From CAUZFZ01 sp964431285 (GTDB lineage: Bacteria; Planctomycetota; Planctomycetia; Planctomycetales; Planctomycetaceae): a stretch of 15,174 nt of DNA. The DNA lies in NCBI GenBank assembly GCA_964431285.1, contig CAYSJO010000797.1, forward strand, positions 1 to 15,174, given 5' to 3'. Made by a program: the position numbers and the translations under genes. The notes beneath the pieces were generated by a model that had not been told where the DNA came from, did not search any database, and saw nothing but the letters and a program-made list of their open reading frames with translations. Shown piece by piece: positions 1 through 6,662 of this stretch (its first letter is position 1; every line of letters starts with the position of its first letter).

Positions 1-462
1 TTCAACATCATCGCCGGCTGCTGGAGACTACTGGGTGCAAAGTGCCGCCCGCTGTTTCGCGCACCTCTACTGTCGAAAAGCCTGTCCGAGTTCTGGGGGC
101 AGCGATGGAATCTGGCCTTTTCAGAGATGACGGCTATCGGCGTTTTCCGTCCACTGAAAGGTCGCATCGGCAGAGGCCCGGCAACTGCCGCCGCCTTCAT
201 CTTCTCCGGCCTTCTGCATGAGCTGGCCATCAGCGTTCCCGTCAAAGCCGGGTTCGGCCTGCCGTTGCTCTACTTCGCTCTGCACGCGGTAGCAATGTTC
301 ATTGAGCAGCACCTAGAACGTACAGGCCGGCCGATTCACCGCACAGCGTGGCTTGGCCGACTGTGGACAACCGGGTGGATTGTGATTCCGCTGCCGATCC
401 TGTTTCACGGACCATTCCTGCGGGGCTGTGTCTGGCCGCTGATTGCTGGTGCCGTGGACTAA
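1..462 (+). CDS. MBOAT family acyltransferase, wax-synthase-like (3' part)
   Basis: The frame is open from the first base of the window to a TAA, giving the last 153 residues of an integral membrane protein whose start lies outside. The motif SLSEFWGQRWN (FWGQRWN at 91-111) and the later FIFSGLLHEL, whose His codon is at 217-219, are the two signatures of the MBOAT_2/wax synthase domain: an Asn/Trp-rich cytosolic motif followed by a membrane-embedded catalytic His. Hydrophobic stretches follow (LPLLYFALHAVAMFI, and a last one around WIVIPLPILF). Members of this family move acyl groups onto alcohols or other acceptors in the membrane; the acceptor here cannot be read from the sequence. The next gene starts 50 nt downstream with its own GAGG site. 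Family call is firm, substrate unknown. Confidence 0.85.
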   Translation, partial: FNIIAGCWRLLGAKCRPLFRAPLLSKSLSEFWGQRWNLAFSEMTAIGVFRPLKGRIGRGPATAAAFIFSGLLHELAISVPVKAGFGLPLLYFALHAVAMFIEQHLERTGRPIHRTAWLGRLWTTGWIVIPLPILFHGPFLRGCVWPLIAGAVD

Positions 463-512
463 TGCCACTCTGCGTTATCTGATGTCCATCAAGAATCAAC
501 GAGGATGATCTG

Positions 513-873
513 ATGAAGAATGGCCTTGTTGCTCATTACCGTCTTGCGAAGTCTGCACAGGTTTTGAGTGCCAACAATAACCACGGCACTGAGTGTGGCG
601 CGCCACTGTCCGTGGCGAATCGGGATGGAGAACGGGAAGCCGCCATGGACTTCTGTTTTCCGGGCGGCCACATTGCAATTGATGACAGCCCATCGCATCA
701 AGATGCGGGACGAACTGACCCTTGCTGCGTGGGTGAAAACCCGCTCGCTGCATATCGGGCGAATCGTCGGCACGGGCGACGGTGAGTGCTTCCTGTTTTC
801 CGGAGCGGTCGACGACGTGCGGATTTACAACCGGGCGCTCAACGATGAGCAGGTCGCAGAACTGAGCCGCTAG
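513..873 (+). pseudogene. Broken LamG/concanavalin-like domain gene (frameshift plus internal deletion)
   Basis: An ATG at 513 with GAGG at 501-504 opens a frame reading MKNGLVAHYRL, then NNNHGT, AMDF, GGHIAIDDSPS. These are the opening strands of a LamG/Laminin_G_3 domain (consensus GLVAYYPL, NNHGT, FDG, YIxIPDSPSL). At about 697 the reading moves to the +1 frame, where KMRDELTLAAWVK and then FSGAVDDVRIYNRALNDEQV, the domain's classic C-terminal end, continue to a TAG. Removing a single A near 697 joins SPS-L-KMRDELTLAAWVK perfectly. In addition RIVGTGDG runs almost straight into FSGAVDDVRIYNRAL, so most of the central sheet of the domain (roughly 80-100 residues in a normal LamG) is missing. 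Both lesions point to a dead gene; a functional role for the remaining fragments is unlikely. Confidence 0.8.
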
Positions 874-1025
874 CTGGCAACACCAGTCAGCGAATCGGAT
901 GATGGCCGCATTGGACAGAACTGCCAGGCCCATCCCGAAATCGGAGAATCTCCGTTGTCTTTCTACCCGGTCATCGCCCTTTCTATCTCAGGTTGACCCA
1001 TGAACTCATTCGAGAAAGGTCTGCA

Positions 1026-1757
1026 ATGATCCCCGTGCGATGTCTCATGCTTTGCCTCGTTTGCCTTCCCATTGGCTCCAATTCCGCCCCGCCGGAAACA
1101 AACCCCCCATCGGATTCCAACTCCACGTCGGACACGGAATCCACATCGGACATGAACACCGCGCTGGATTCGAGCGATACGAGCGACCCCGACCTGGCGG
1201 ACGCGGACGCCGACGGACGTAAGCCACCAGTGCCAGAGACTCCCGAGGCAGCATTTCAATCCATCAAGCAGGCGCTCAAGAATGGAGACATCTACACGTT
1301 TGTGGCGTGCCTCTCCGATGACTCACAGGCCTCTCTTGTTTCCACTGTGCTGCCGACGTTGCACGCGATCCCCGACTTCAAACCTGACAGGAAAGACGAA
1401 GTGGCCGTATTCATGAAACGGCACGGAATCTCGCCATACGGGAAGCCGAAGGTCAGCAACAACATCGAAGAACACAATGCGATGATGGCAGACATGCACC
1501 GCCAGGCAGGGTTGGTCAAAGACAAGCCGCAGTTTCTCACTGACTTTGACAAATTCGCTCCGGGCACCACCGTCGGTCTATTTGGTCACTTCTCACTCGT
1601 AGAAGTCGTCGAAGTCACGATTAATAGAAACTCGGCATCGGCGCAGACGACCATCGGCAAGCGAGATGGCCCCATGAAGCTCAAACGCGAAAATGGTGGC
1701 TGGCGGGTGCACATCTACAACAAGGATGGATCGGCGGCGAATGCGAAGGGGGATTGA
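1026..1757 (+). CDS. Secreted hypothetical protein with Ser/Thr/Asp-rich linker, possible NTF2-like C-terminal domain
   Basis: The start at 1026 is chosen over an in-frame ATG at 993 because AGAAAGG lies 6 nt upstream (1013-1019) and the protein then opens with a signal peptide, MIPVRCLMLCLVCLPIGSNSA, probably cut after SNSA. The product is 243 residues. Residues 22-63 are a low-complexity linker of P, S, T, D and N, partly built from an 18-nt tandem repeat. The folded part begins around ETPEAAFQSIKQALKNGD (71-88) and ends with MKLKRENGGWRVHI (217-230). A helix of the type 'AAF..ik.Al..gD' at the front and a 'l..enGgWrv' strand at the back are typical of NTF2-like or DUF4878-type extracytoplasmic domains, but this is a pattern-level inference. 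It is exported and I do not know its function. It stands alone, with gaps of over 100 nt on both sides. Confidence 0.75.
   Translation: MIPVRCLMLCLVCLPIGSNSAPPETNPPSDSNSTSDTESTSDMNTALDSSDTSDPDLADADADGRKPPVPETPEAAFQSIKQALKNGDIYTFVACLSDDSQASLVSTVLPTLHAIPDFKPDRKDEVAVFMKRHGISPYGKPKVSNNIEEHNAMMADMHRQAGLVKDKPQFLTDFDKFAPGTTVGLFGHFSLVEVVEVTINRNSASAQTTIGKRDGPMKLKRENGGWRVHIYNKDGSAANAKGD
1122..1157 (+). repeat. 18-nt tandem repeat, two copies, in coding sequence
   Basis: Two adjacent 18-nt units (1122-1139 and 1140-1157) encode STSDTE and STSDMN in the linker of the secreted protein. A shorter related unit encoding SDSN precedes them. The units are in frame and multiples of three, so copy-number change would alter linker length without a frameshift. 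Confidence 0.6.
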
Positions 1758-1769
1758 GTACAACTGCGC

Positions 1770-1787
1770 GAGACCGGGTAAGGTCTC
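1770..1787 (+). terminator. Small hairpin downstream of the 1026-1757 gene
   Basis: GAGACC (1770-1775) and GGTCTC (1782-1787) form a perfect 6-bp stem around the loop GGGTAA, starting 13 nt after the stop codon. There is no T-run after it, so a role as terminator or 3'-end stabiliser is only suggested by its place. Confidence 0.25.
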
Positions 1788-1887
1788 CTGGTCAAGGGGT
1801 CGAAACGATAGCCTGCTTGACGGTCCTGATATGCAGCGTGAGGATTCTGAGAGACCGTTTCGCGTCCCCATGCAATGAGCAACGACC

Positions 1888-2478
1888 ATGTGCACTTCGA
1901 GAATCTCAGGCGTTGCATGTCTGATCGTTCTACTCCTGGCAACCATTGCAGATGCCCAGGAGTCGAAGCTCATCACTCCTCAACCCGAGCACGCGTTGTT
2001 GAGACGCTTCGTGGGGGAATGGAGCTTCGTGAAGAAAGCCGTACCGGCGGACGGGAAATCTGCCATCGTTGGACGCGGAGAAATCTCGGCCAGAATGGTT
2101 GGAGATTTCTTCGCGCTGTGCCAATGGAAAGGCGACCTGTACGGCACCGACTTCGAGGCAGTTCAGACTCTTGGCTACAGCATCACGAAAAAGCAATACG
2201 TTGGCACCTGGATCGATTCGATTCTCAGCCATCTATGGCATTTCGAAGGAGAGGCCAACAAGGCAGGCAACAAAGTCGTTGTGATCGCAGAAGGGCCTGG
2301 ACCTGGTGACGGGACTGCGGAGTTCAAAGAAACATATGACTTTCGGTCGCCGGATGAGATTGTGATAACTGGAGAGATGAAGCAGGGCAATCAGTGGATT
2401 CCGTTCATGACCACCGAACTCAAGCGGACGAAACGTCCGGCCGGCGGGCACAGCCAAGGGCGTGCTCCAAAGAAATAG
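1888..2478 (+). CDS. Secreted DUF1579 family protein
   Basis: 196 residues. The N-terminus MCTSRISGVACLIVLLLATIADAQ is a signal peptide, likely cut after ADA. The mature part matches the DUF1579 pattern: HALLRRFVGEWSF (mature start), then MVGDFFALCQWKGDLYGTDFEAVQTLGYSI, TKKQYVGTWIDS, and a closing strand EIVITGEMKQGNQW. In this family the 'GxW' opening, 'G.GDF', 'GYD..t..Y.g.WiDs' and a 'e..d..r..r.....G.W' end form a small beta-barrel-like fold of unknown role, common in planctomycetes. The C-terminal tail (AGGHSQGRAPKK) is basic and probably disordered. The ribosome site before the ATG is weak (only AGCAACGA), but no better in-frame start precedes the signal peptide. Biochemical role unknown. 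Confidence 0.82.
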   Translation: MCTSRISGVACLIVLLLATIADAQESKLITPQPEHALLRRFVGEWSFVKKAVPADGKSAIVGRGEISARMVGDFFALCQWKGDLYGTDFEAVQTLGYSITKKQYVGTWIDSILSHLWHFEGEANKAGNKVVVIAEGPGPGDGTAEFKETYDFRSPDEIVITGEMKQGNQWIPFMTTELKRTKRPAGGHSQGRAPKK

Positions 2479-2498
2479 AGTCGTCATCCCGCGACTCT
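2477..2498 (+). terminator. Hairpin overlapping the stop of the DUF1579 gene
   Basis: AGAGTCG (2477-2483) pairs with CGACTCT (2492-2498), a perfect 7-bp stem with an 8-nt loop that begins inside the TAG stop codon. No T-run follows. It may be a 3'-end or weak terminator structure; position is the main support. Confidence 0.3.
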
Positions 2499-2609
2499 GA
2501 AAACCGAAGATGGCCTGAACCTCGCCTGTAACACGCCACCGTTAGGGATGACCGTGGCCCGGGCGACTGGGAATCTTTGATGTCTTCCGTTTTCTGAAGG
2601 ATGATGACC

Positions 2610-3356
2610 ATGAAACTCCATTTCCAACGGACCGCATTACTCCTGACATTGGCCATCGGGCTGACACAAACTGCATTGGCTCAGGAAACGAACCGGGCTG
2701 TGTTCTGGTGTGTGACGACGTCGAGCAAAGCCAAATCGCTCGAAAAGGCCAGGGAAGCACACAAAGCGCTGCTGGATGGATTGCGCGAGCAGCAGGCCGT
2801 CCTGAAAGTCGACGACAAGGACATCTTCATCGACTCGCCGGAACTGCACCGCATCATGTACCGGACGCGACCGGGGGGATACGAATTCCGACAGTCGGTC
2901 TATCTTCGTCAACGTGACATTGCCCGCTTTGATGACTTCTTCGAGGCACTGGCTCCGAACGATTCGAACACCACTCGAATCAGTTTCAGTTTCAGGCCAG
3001 TGACGTGGGAACCGGCCGTTGTGTCGAACCCGGATGTGGTCGAATGGCGCGTGACAGTCGTGGGTGGCGGCAAGACGCTGGTGGAATCAAAGCAGAGATT
3101 TGACGAGCGGCTGGGGAAAATGCAGGCGTTGCTCGAAGAGTACGAGATTGCTGCCATCGAAACTGGCAACCCGATTATGTACACGGTCCCGGAGCAGCTA
3201 CCCAAGTACGAGAAGCCGGATGAGTACACATTCGAGCGAGATCTCGCCTTTCGACAGAAGGATCTGGAGAAGTTCGACTTGCTGCTCGATGAGTTCTCCG
3301 ATCTGGATTCAGAATATCTGCACGTTCGGTGTACGCTTGAAAAGGAAAAGAAGTAA
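2610..3356 (+). CDS. Secreted protein with two SIMPL-like (DUF541-like) halves
   Basis: Three in-frame ATGs compete (2601, 2604, 2610). I take 2610 because GAAGGA at 2596-2601 is then 8 nt upstream, whereas it overlaps the earlier ones. The 248-residue product opens with a signal peptide ending TALAQ. The mature part is an internal duplication. Half one (about 28-128) has VFWCVTTSSKAKSLEKAREA, KDIFIDSPEL and YEFRQSVYLRQRDIARFDDF. Half two (about 143-244) has VEWRVTVVGGGKTLVESKQR and YTFERDLAFRQKDLEKFDLL. A first strand, a long helix of the kind 'kt...A......l...L', a 'dI.t' strand and a 'y......v..rdl..fd.ll' segment are the order of elements in SIMPL/DUF541 periplasmic proteins. The SIMPL relation is my inference; the duplication is visible. 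A strong terminator follows within 35 nt. Function unknown, exported. Confidence 0.75.
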   Translation: MKLHFQRTALLLTLAIGLTQTALAQETNRAVFWCVTTSSKAKSLEKAREAHKALLDGLREQQAVLKVDDKDIFIDSPELHRIMYRTRPGGYEFRQSVYLRQRDIARFDDFFEALAPNDSNTTRISFSFRPVTWEPAVVSNPDVVEWRVTVVGGGKTLVESKQRFDERLGKMQALLEEYEIAAIETGNPIMYTVPEQLPKYEKPDEYTFERDLAFRQKDLEKFDLLLDEFSDLDSEYLHVRCTLEKEKK

Positions 3357-3387
3357 TTGCGGGATGGATGGCGATCACTGTCGCGAA

Positions 3388-3426
3388 GGGCAAAAAAATG
3401 ACGTCATCTTTTTGTCCTTTTTGTTT
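3388..3426 (+). terminator. Rho-independent terminator
   Basis: A long near-perfect palindrome (3388-3417) has a 14-bp stem with one A/C mismatch and one G-T pair: GGGCAAAAA pairs with TTTTTGTCC, and the centre is the palindrome TGACGTCA. It is followed at once by a T-rich tract (3418-3426, TTTTTGTTT). It lies 31 nt after the stop of the SIMPL-like gene. The A-run on the 5' side could let it also work for transcripts from the right, but no minus-strand gene ends there. Confidence 0.8.
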
Positions 3427-3572
3427 CCGGGCGGGAGAGAATTGGGCGTGCTCCTGCCGCTCAACTGATTGCCACGTGCTGGATTTCGCATGTCGCGAAG
3501 ACGATTAATTCGTGTAACGCTTACCCGTTATTCGGTGCAACAGGCAGGTTCAATCAAATCACCATCACCAGC

Positions 3573-3589
3573 AGGGAGTTTTTCGGGTG
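3573..3589 (+). promoter_or_regulatory. Ribosome binding site deciding a GTG start
   Basis: AGGGAG at 3573-3578 is followed after 8 nt by GTG at 3587-3589. It fixes the start of the three-repeat protein, because there is no ATG in that frame before the mature sequence. Confidence 0.65.
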
Positions 3590-4609
3590 ATCATCGTCAA
3601 CCGCCAACACTCGTCCCGTCTGCTTGCAGTTCTGGCCCTGGCCGTCGTTGTGAGCGACTTTACATCCCAATTCGCCGTCGCCGCGGACGAGCCGACTCTC
3701 AGCGAACTGGCGGCCGCGAGTCGCGAGAAAGCCGCCCGGGAGCGGGAGGCGAAGCTGCGACACATCCTCTCCAAACAGACAGGCGCTCATATCGAGGTCT
3801 ATCTGAAGGACTCGGACAGTATGTATATCAACGGCATCCCGGTCTCTTCACGTGATCTCGTAACGATTGTTCGCGAATCGGGTCTGGATCAGGCAGTCGT
3901 CACTGCCCATCCGGAAGTCCTGCCCGCCCGGATCACCGAGGTGAAGGAGCTCATTCAGAAAAACGGTCTGGATGATGTCGAGGCAGCTGCACCACTGACT
4001 CTGAGTGAGATCGCGGCCGCCAGTCGCGAGAAGGCAGCCCGCAGTCGGGAGAAGAATCTGCGTCAGGTTCTTGCCCGCCAGAAAGGCGATCAACTGAATG
4101 TCTATCTGAAGGGTGCGCTGGGCATCTACGTTAATGGCACGTCGGTTTCGCCCGGCGACCTCAAGACGATCGTCCGCGAATCGGGTCTGGATCACGTCGT
4201 CATCACGGCGGCTCTGGAAGTCCTGCCGGATCGGGTGACACAGGTGGAAGAATTTCTTGAGAAGAACGGCGTGGAAAACGTCGAGTCACGAGTCGCCAAA
4301 CTGACCCTGCGAGAACTGACCGACGCGATCCGTGAGAGAGCGGACCGAAATCACCAGGCGAATCTGCGCGAGATTCTGTCCCGCCAGAGAGGCGATGAAC
4401 TGAGGGTGTATCTCAGGAATGGCATCGCCATGTACGTCAACGGCAAACAGATTTCGCCGAAGACGCTCGCGACGATCGCCCGTGAATCGGGCCTCGAAAA
4501 GGCGGTCATCTCCGCCGAGCAACGGGTTTCGCAGAAGCGGCTGGACGAAATCCAGGCAGTGCTCAAGAAAAACGGCGCGACAGACATCACGGTGTCTATC
4601 AAAGACTGA
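3587..4609 (+). CDS. Secreted protein with three tandem TolR/ExbD-periplasmic-like domains
   Basis: 340 residues from a GTG start, chosen because AGGGAG (3573-3578) lies 8 nt upstream and a signal peptide (to about AVAA-DE, residue 33) follows; no ATG is available before the repeats. The rest is three repeats of 101-102 residues: 37-137, 138-239, 240-340. Each has a charged helix (TLSEIAAASREKAAR...LR..L..Q.G), then a strand VYLK, a strand MYVNG or IYVNG with VS/IS after it, a helix DL.TIVRESGL, a strand VVITA, and a helix-strand end V..VEEFLEKNG. The second part is the order and spacing of the TolR/ExbD periplasmic domain (strand, iyvNG..vs, helix, v.i.aD, helix, G...v). ExbD/TolR normally has one such domain and an N-terminal membrane anchor with a key Asp; here there is a cleavable-type signal and no anchor, so it is not a Tol-Exb motor subunit. 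Role unknown. Confidence 0.8.
   Translation: MIIVNRQHSSRLLAVLALAVVVSDFTSQFAVAADEPTLSELAAASREKAAREREAKLRHILSKQTGAHIEVYLKDSDSMYINGIPVSSRDLVTIVRESGLDQAVVTAHPEVLPARITEVKELIQKNGLDDVEAAAPLTLSEIAAASREKAARSREKNLRQVLARQKGDQLNVYLKGALGIYVNGTSVSPGDLKTIVRESGLDHVVITAALEVLPDRVTQVEEFLEKNGVENVESRVAKLTLRELTDAIRERADRNHQANLREILSRQRGDELRVYLRNGIAMYVNGKQISPKTLATIARESGLEKAVISAEQRVSQKRLDEIQAVLKKNGATDITVSIKD
3695..4606 (+). repeat. Three in-frame repeats of about 303-306 nt
   Basis: Units at 3695-3997, 3998-4303 and 4304-4606. Units one and two are close, also at DNA level (for example both carry a GGCCGC..AGTCGCGAGAA block near their start and CGCGAATCGGGTCTGGATCA further on). Unit three has drifted more. This suggests an older triplication followed by a more recent duplication or by conversion between the first two. 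Confidence 0.75.
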
Positions 4610-4622
4610 GCTGAAGCCCGGA

Positions 4623-4651
4623 CATCGTGGGTGGTCGCCCCGCCCACGATG
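4623..4651 (+). terminator. Strong hairpin after the three-repeat gene
   Basis: CATCGTGGGTGG (4623-4634) pairs over 12 positions (one G-T wobble) with CCGCCCACGATG (4640-4651), loop TCGCC. It begins 13 nt after the TGA. No T-run follows, so it may be a terminator of the tail-less type or a 3' protective hairpin. Confidence 0.5.
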
Positions 4652-4667
4652 TCGATAGGGCATCTCG

Positions 4668-5038
4668 ATGCAGACGAACACGCGCCGTATGCTGCCGGGC
4701 AAAGTGTGGGACTATGACCCTGTCGCGAGAAAAGGCCCCGGGTTTCGTATTCGAAGAATTTGGTGACCGATGGGAAGCGGCAAAGAAACTCTACGCACTC
4801 GTTAAAGAGCATCCGTCGGCCGCTCCGATGTTCATCCAATCCGCACGCATCTGGATGAGTACCAAGGCAACCCTGGAAACGCACGAATACAAACTGCCGG
4901 CTGCGTTGTTTGAGGACGTTGGGCAGGTCAGCCCCGAATGGCGACCATATTCTGGCCGCTTCGGCCAAATGGCTGCACGGCAGTCAGAGTGAAGACAACC
5001 CCGCAGTCGCCGAGGCGCGAGAAGCTCTGTCGGTGTAG
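4668..5038 (+). pseudogene. Small unrecognised gene interrupted by two apparent +1 frameshifts
   Basis: From an ATG at 4668 (AGGG 7 nt upstream) the reading is MQTNTRRMLPGKVWDYDP up to KGPGF (4745). Skipping one base (about 4746) continues it as VFEEFGDRWEAAKKLYALV through EDVGQVSPEWRPY (4950). Skipping one more base (about 4951) gives LAASAKWLHGSQSEDNPAVA up to EALSV and a TAG at 5036-5038. The joined product would be 122 residues, helical and soluble-looking, with no signal peptide. Alternatively a shorter intact gene runs from ATG 4714 to TGA 4992 (92 residues), but that start has no ribosome site and its last residues look non-coding. I do not recognise the family. It could be a dead gene or carry sequencing errors. 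Confidence 0.5.
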
Positions 5039-5076
5039 CGTGTCCTGGCCGCCGGATGCCGATTCGCAGTCCGAGA

Positions 5077-5895
5077 TTACACAGCAACGAGGATCTCGCC
5101 TTTGCCGAGTTCCAGGAAGTCGCCGTGGAAACGCTGCCAGTTCAGATTGAGTGCGTTTTCCGGAACGGCAAATCCCAGTGACTCCAGGTGCCGCAGATAC
5201 AGACGCATGAAGACCGGCTGACAGACTCCCCCACTGCGAAAAGTCGGCAGCATGTCGGGTGCGTTCTGACCGTCGAAAAATGCGATTGTGCCGCGTTTCA
5301 TTCCCGGTCCTGGTCGGATGCCCGATTCACCGAATAGCAGAATCGTCCCTGCGATCATCGAGACTCCCGGCACATCGCCCGAAAGGCCGCCCACAGCGAT
5401 CAGACCGCGACGCATCGAGTGACCAATCTCGTTCCCTGCGTTGCCATCGATCAGGATCTCACCACCGGTCATGCCGCGATGGCCACCGCGATAGACGGCT
5501 CCGATCAGGTGCCCTGCGTTGCCGTGAACGTGAATCCGCCCGCCGTGCATCTCGGCTCCGACCCAGTCGCCAGCATTGCCGTTGACGATGATCTCTCCGC
5601 CCGTCATTTCAGCGCCCAGATGCATGCCGGCATTGCCTTCGACTCGCACGCGCCCGCTGCTGAGGTGTGTGCCGATCAGCTTGACGTGAGAGCAGTCGCC
5701 TTCCCAGAGGATCTCGTCGTCCGATGCTGAGCCTTCGACGTCGAAGAACTCTCCCAGAGTCACCTGCTTGTTGCCGTACTGCACGATTGTCGCTTTGACT
5801 TCGTCAGGTGACTGCTCGCGGACAGTCTCGAGTTGGATCGAGTCGACCTCAACGGGGATGCTCGTCTTTTCTCGCAGGCGAATGGTCAGCGGCAT
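5077..5895 (-). CDS. fhcC: Formyltransferase/hydrolase complex subunit C (formylmethanofuran dehydrogenase subunit C-like)
   Basis: 272 residues. Subunit C of the Fhc complex, a cytoplasmic assembly that, with FhcA, B and D, moves the formyl group from formyl-tetrahydromethanopterin to a methanofuran-type carrier and releases formate; the archaeal homologue FmdC/FwdC is in formylmethanofuran dehydrogenase. The mark is a stack of short repeats between about 75 and 205: GNAGMHLGAEMTGG, GNAGDWVGAEMHGG, GNAGHLIGAVYRGG, GNAGNEIGHSMRRG, then SGDVPGVSMIAG and SGIRPGPGMKRG. They are the G-x-x-x-G-x-x-x-x-G-G units of the GXGXG beta-helix shared with glutamate synthase. Planctomycetes are known to carry this C1 pathway. 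Partner fhc genes are not in the window. It follows the thioredoxin-like gene by 35 nt and is probably co-transcribed. The Shine-Dalgarno before the ATG is weak (GAG). Confidence 0.92.
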   Translation of the reverse strand: MPLTIRLREKTSIPVEVDSIQLETVREQSPDEVKATIVQYGNKQVTLGEFFDVEGSASDDEILWEGDCSHVKLIGTHLSSGRVRVEGNAGMHLGAEMTGGEIIVNGNAGDWVGAEMHGGRIHVHGNAGHLIGAVYRGGHRGMTGGEILIDGNAGNEIGHSMRRGLIAVGGLSGDVPGVSMIAGTILLFGESGIRPGPGMKRGTIAFFDGQNAPDMLPTFRSGGVCQPVFMRLYLRHLESLGFAVPENALNLNWQRFHGDFLELGKGEILVAV

Positions 5896-5930
5896 TGTCG
5901 GCTCAATTCAAACGTTCGCGTGGACGCTCT

Positions 5931-6518
5931 CTACTCGGCGGACACGCCGGTGAAGTACTCGGGAGCGTCCTGCCATTTGATGTTGCAGCCAATGCTCGGT
6001 GTCTGCTCTGCGGGCACTTCTTCACCAGCGAGCACCAGATCGCAGGCGGCTCGCAGATCTGCTCCGGTGACTGGCTTCCCGTTGCAGGGACGGCTGTCGT
6101 CGAACTGTCCACGATAGGCCAGAGCTCCATCGGCGTCGAACAGGAAGAAGTCCGGAGTGCATGCCGCACGATACGCCTTGGCCACGCTCTGTGATTCGTC
6201 GTAAAGGTACGGGAACGTGTATCCGGCCGATTTGTGTTCTTCGACCATCTTTTCCGGACTGTCGTCGGGGTGCGTGCCCACGTCGTATGAGCTGAAGCCG
6301 ACGATCGAAAGCCCTTTCTCCAGATCCTCACTGGCGAACTCGGCCAGGGCACTGCGAATGTGGACTACGAACGGGCAGTGATTGCACATGAAGACCACCA
6401 CCAATCCCTTACCGTTCGACACATCCGCGAGCGACACCGAGGAACCATCGATGTTCGGCAGCGAGAAATCCGGAGCCTGAGTGCCCAGAGGGATCATTGT
6501 TGATGCGGTCTTGACCAT
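5931..6518 (-). CDS. Thioredoxin-fold peroxiredoxin-like protein (AhpC/TSA, PRX_like1 type)
   Basis: 195 residues. The opening PLGTQAPDFSLPNIDG is the standard AhpC/TSA start. VVFMCNHCPFVVH carries a CxxC pair (C45, C48), SSYDVGTHPDDSPEKM and FPYLYDESQSVAKAYRAACT follow, then TPDFFLFD, YRGQFDDSRP and the end GCNIKW (C178). This whole order is that of the PRX_like1 subgroup of soluble thioredoxin-fold proteins, presumed thiol oxidoreductases; the natural substrate is not known. There is no signal peptide, so it acts in the cytoplasm. An alternative start is Met8 (6497); neither has a clear Shine-Dalgarno. It lies upstream of fhcC (35 nt) and is separated from gltA by a palindromic repeat. Confidence 0.9.
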   Translation of the reverse strand: MVKTASTMIPLGTQAPDFSLPNIDGSSVSLADVSNGKGLVVVFMCNHCPFVVHIRSALAEFASEDLEKGLSIVGFSSYDVGTHPDDSPEKMVEEHKSAGYTFPYLYDESQSVAKAYRAACTPDFFLFDADGALAYRGQFDDSRPCNGKPVTGADLRAACDLVLAGEEVPAEQTPSIGCNIKWQDAPEYFTGVSAE

Positions 6519-6573
6519 GGTGCTGTCCGTATTCTGATTCGTGCGTCGTCAAACTGGATGTTGGAATCGCAAT

Positions 6574-6653
6574 GCAAACGAGCCCGAAGCGCAAGTGAGT
6601 CAATCGTGCCTCGGGCAAAGAATTCACTCGCTTGCGCTTCGGGCTTGTATTTG
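6574..6653. repeat. REP-like palindromic element
   Basis: Left arm 6574-6600 and right arm 6625-6653 are inverted copies. The core AGCCCGAAGCGCAAG (6581-6595) is met by CTTGCGCTTCGGGCT on the other side, with one T/C difference further in (AAGTGAGT against AAGCGAGT) and a 2-nt length difference at the outer edge. The loop (6601-6624) is 24 nt. The RNA would form a very stable stem between gltA (10 nt away) and the thioredoxin-like gene. From memory, elements with this core (often mistranslated as YKPEAQASE) are scattered through planctomycete genomes; I could not check this. Confidence 0.8.
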
Positions 6654-6662
6654 CCGCTCAGA

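Noticed and set aside
3515..3530. TAACG/CGTTA inverted repeat upstream of the three-repeat gene as an operator
   Set aside because: Only 5 bp per arm, no recognisable promoter beside it, and no second copy supporting a regulator site.
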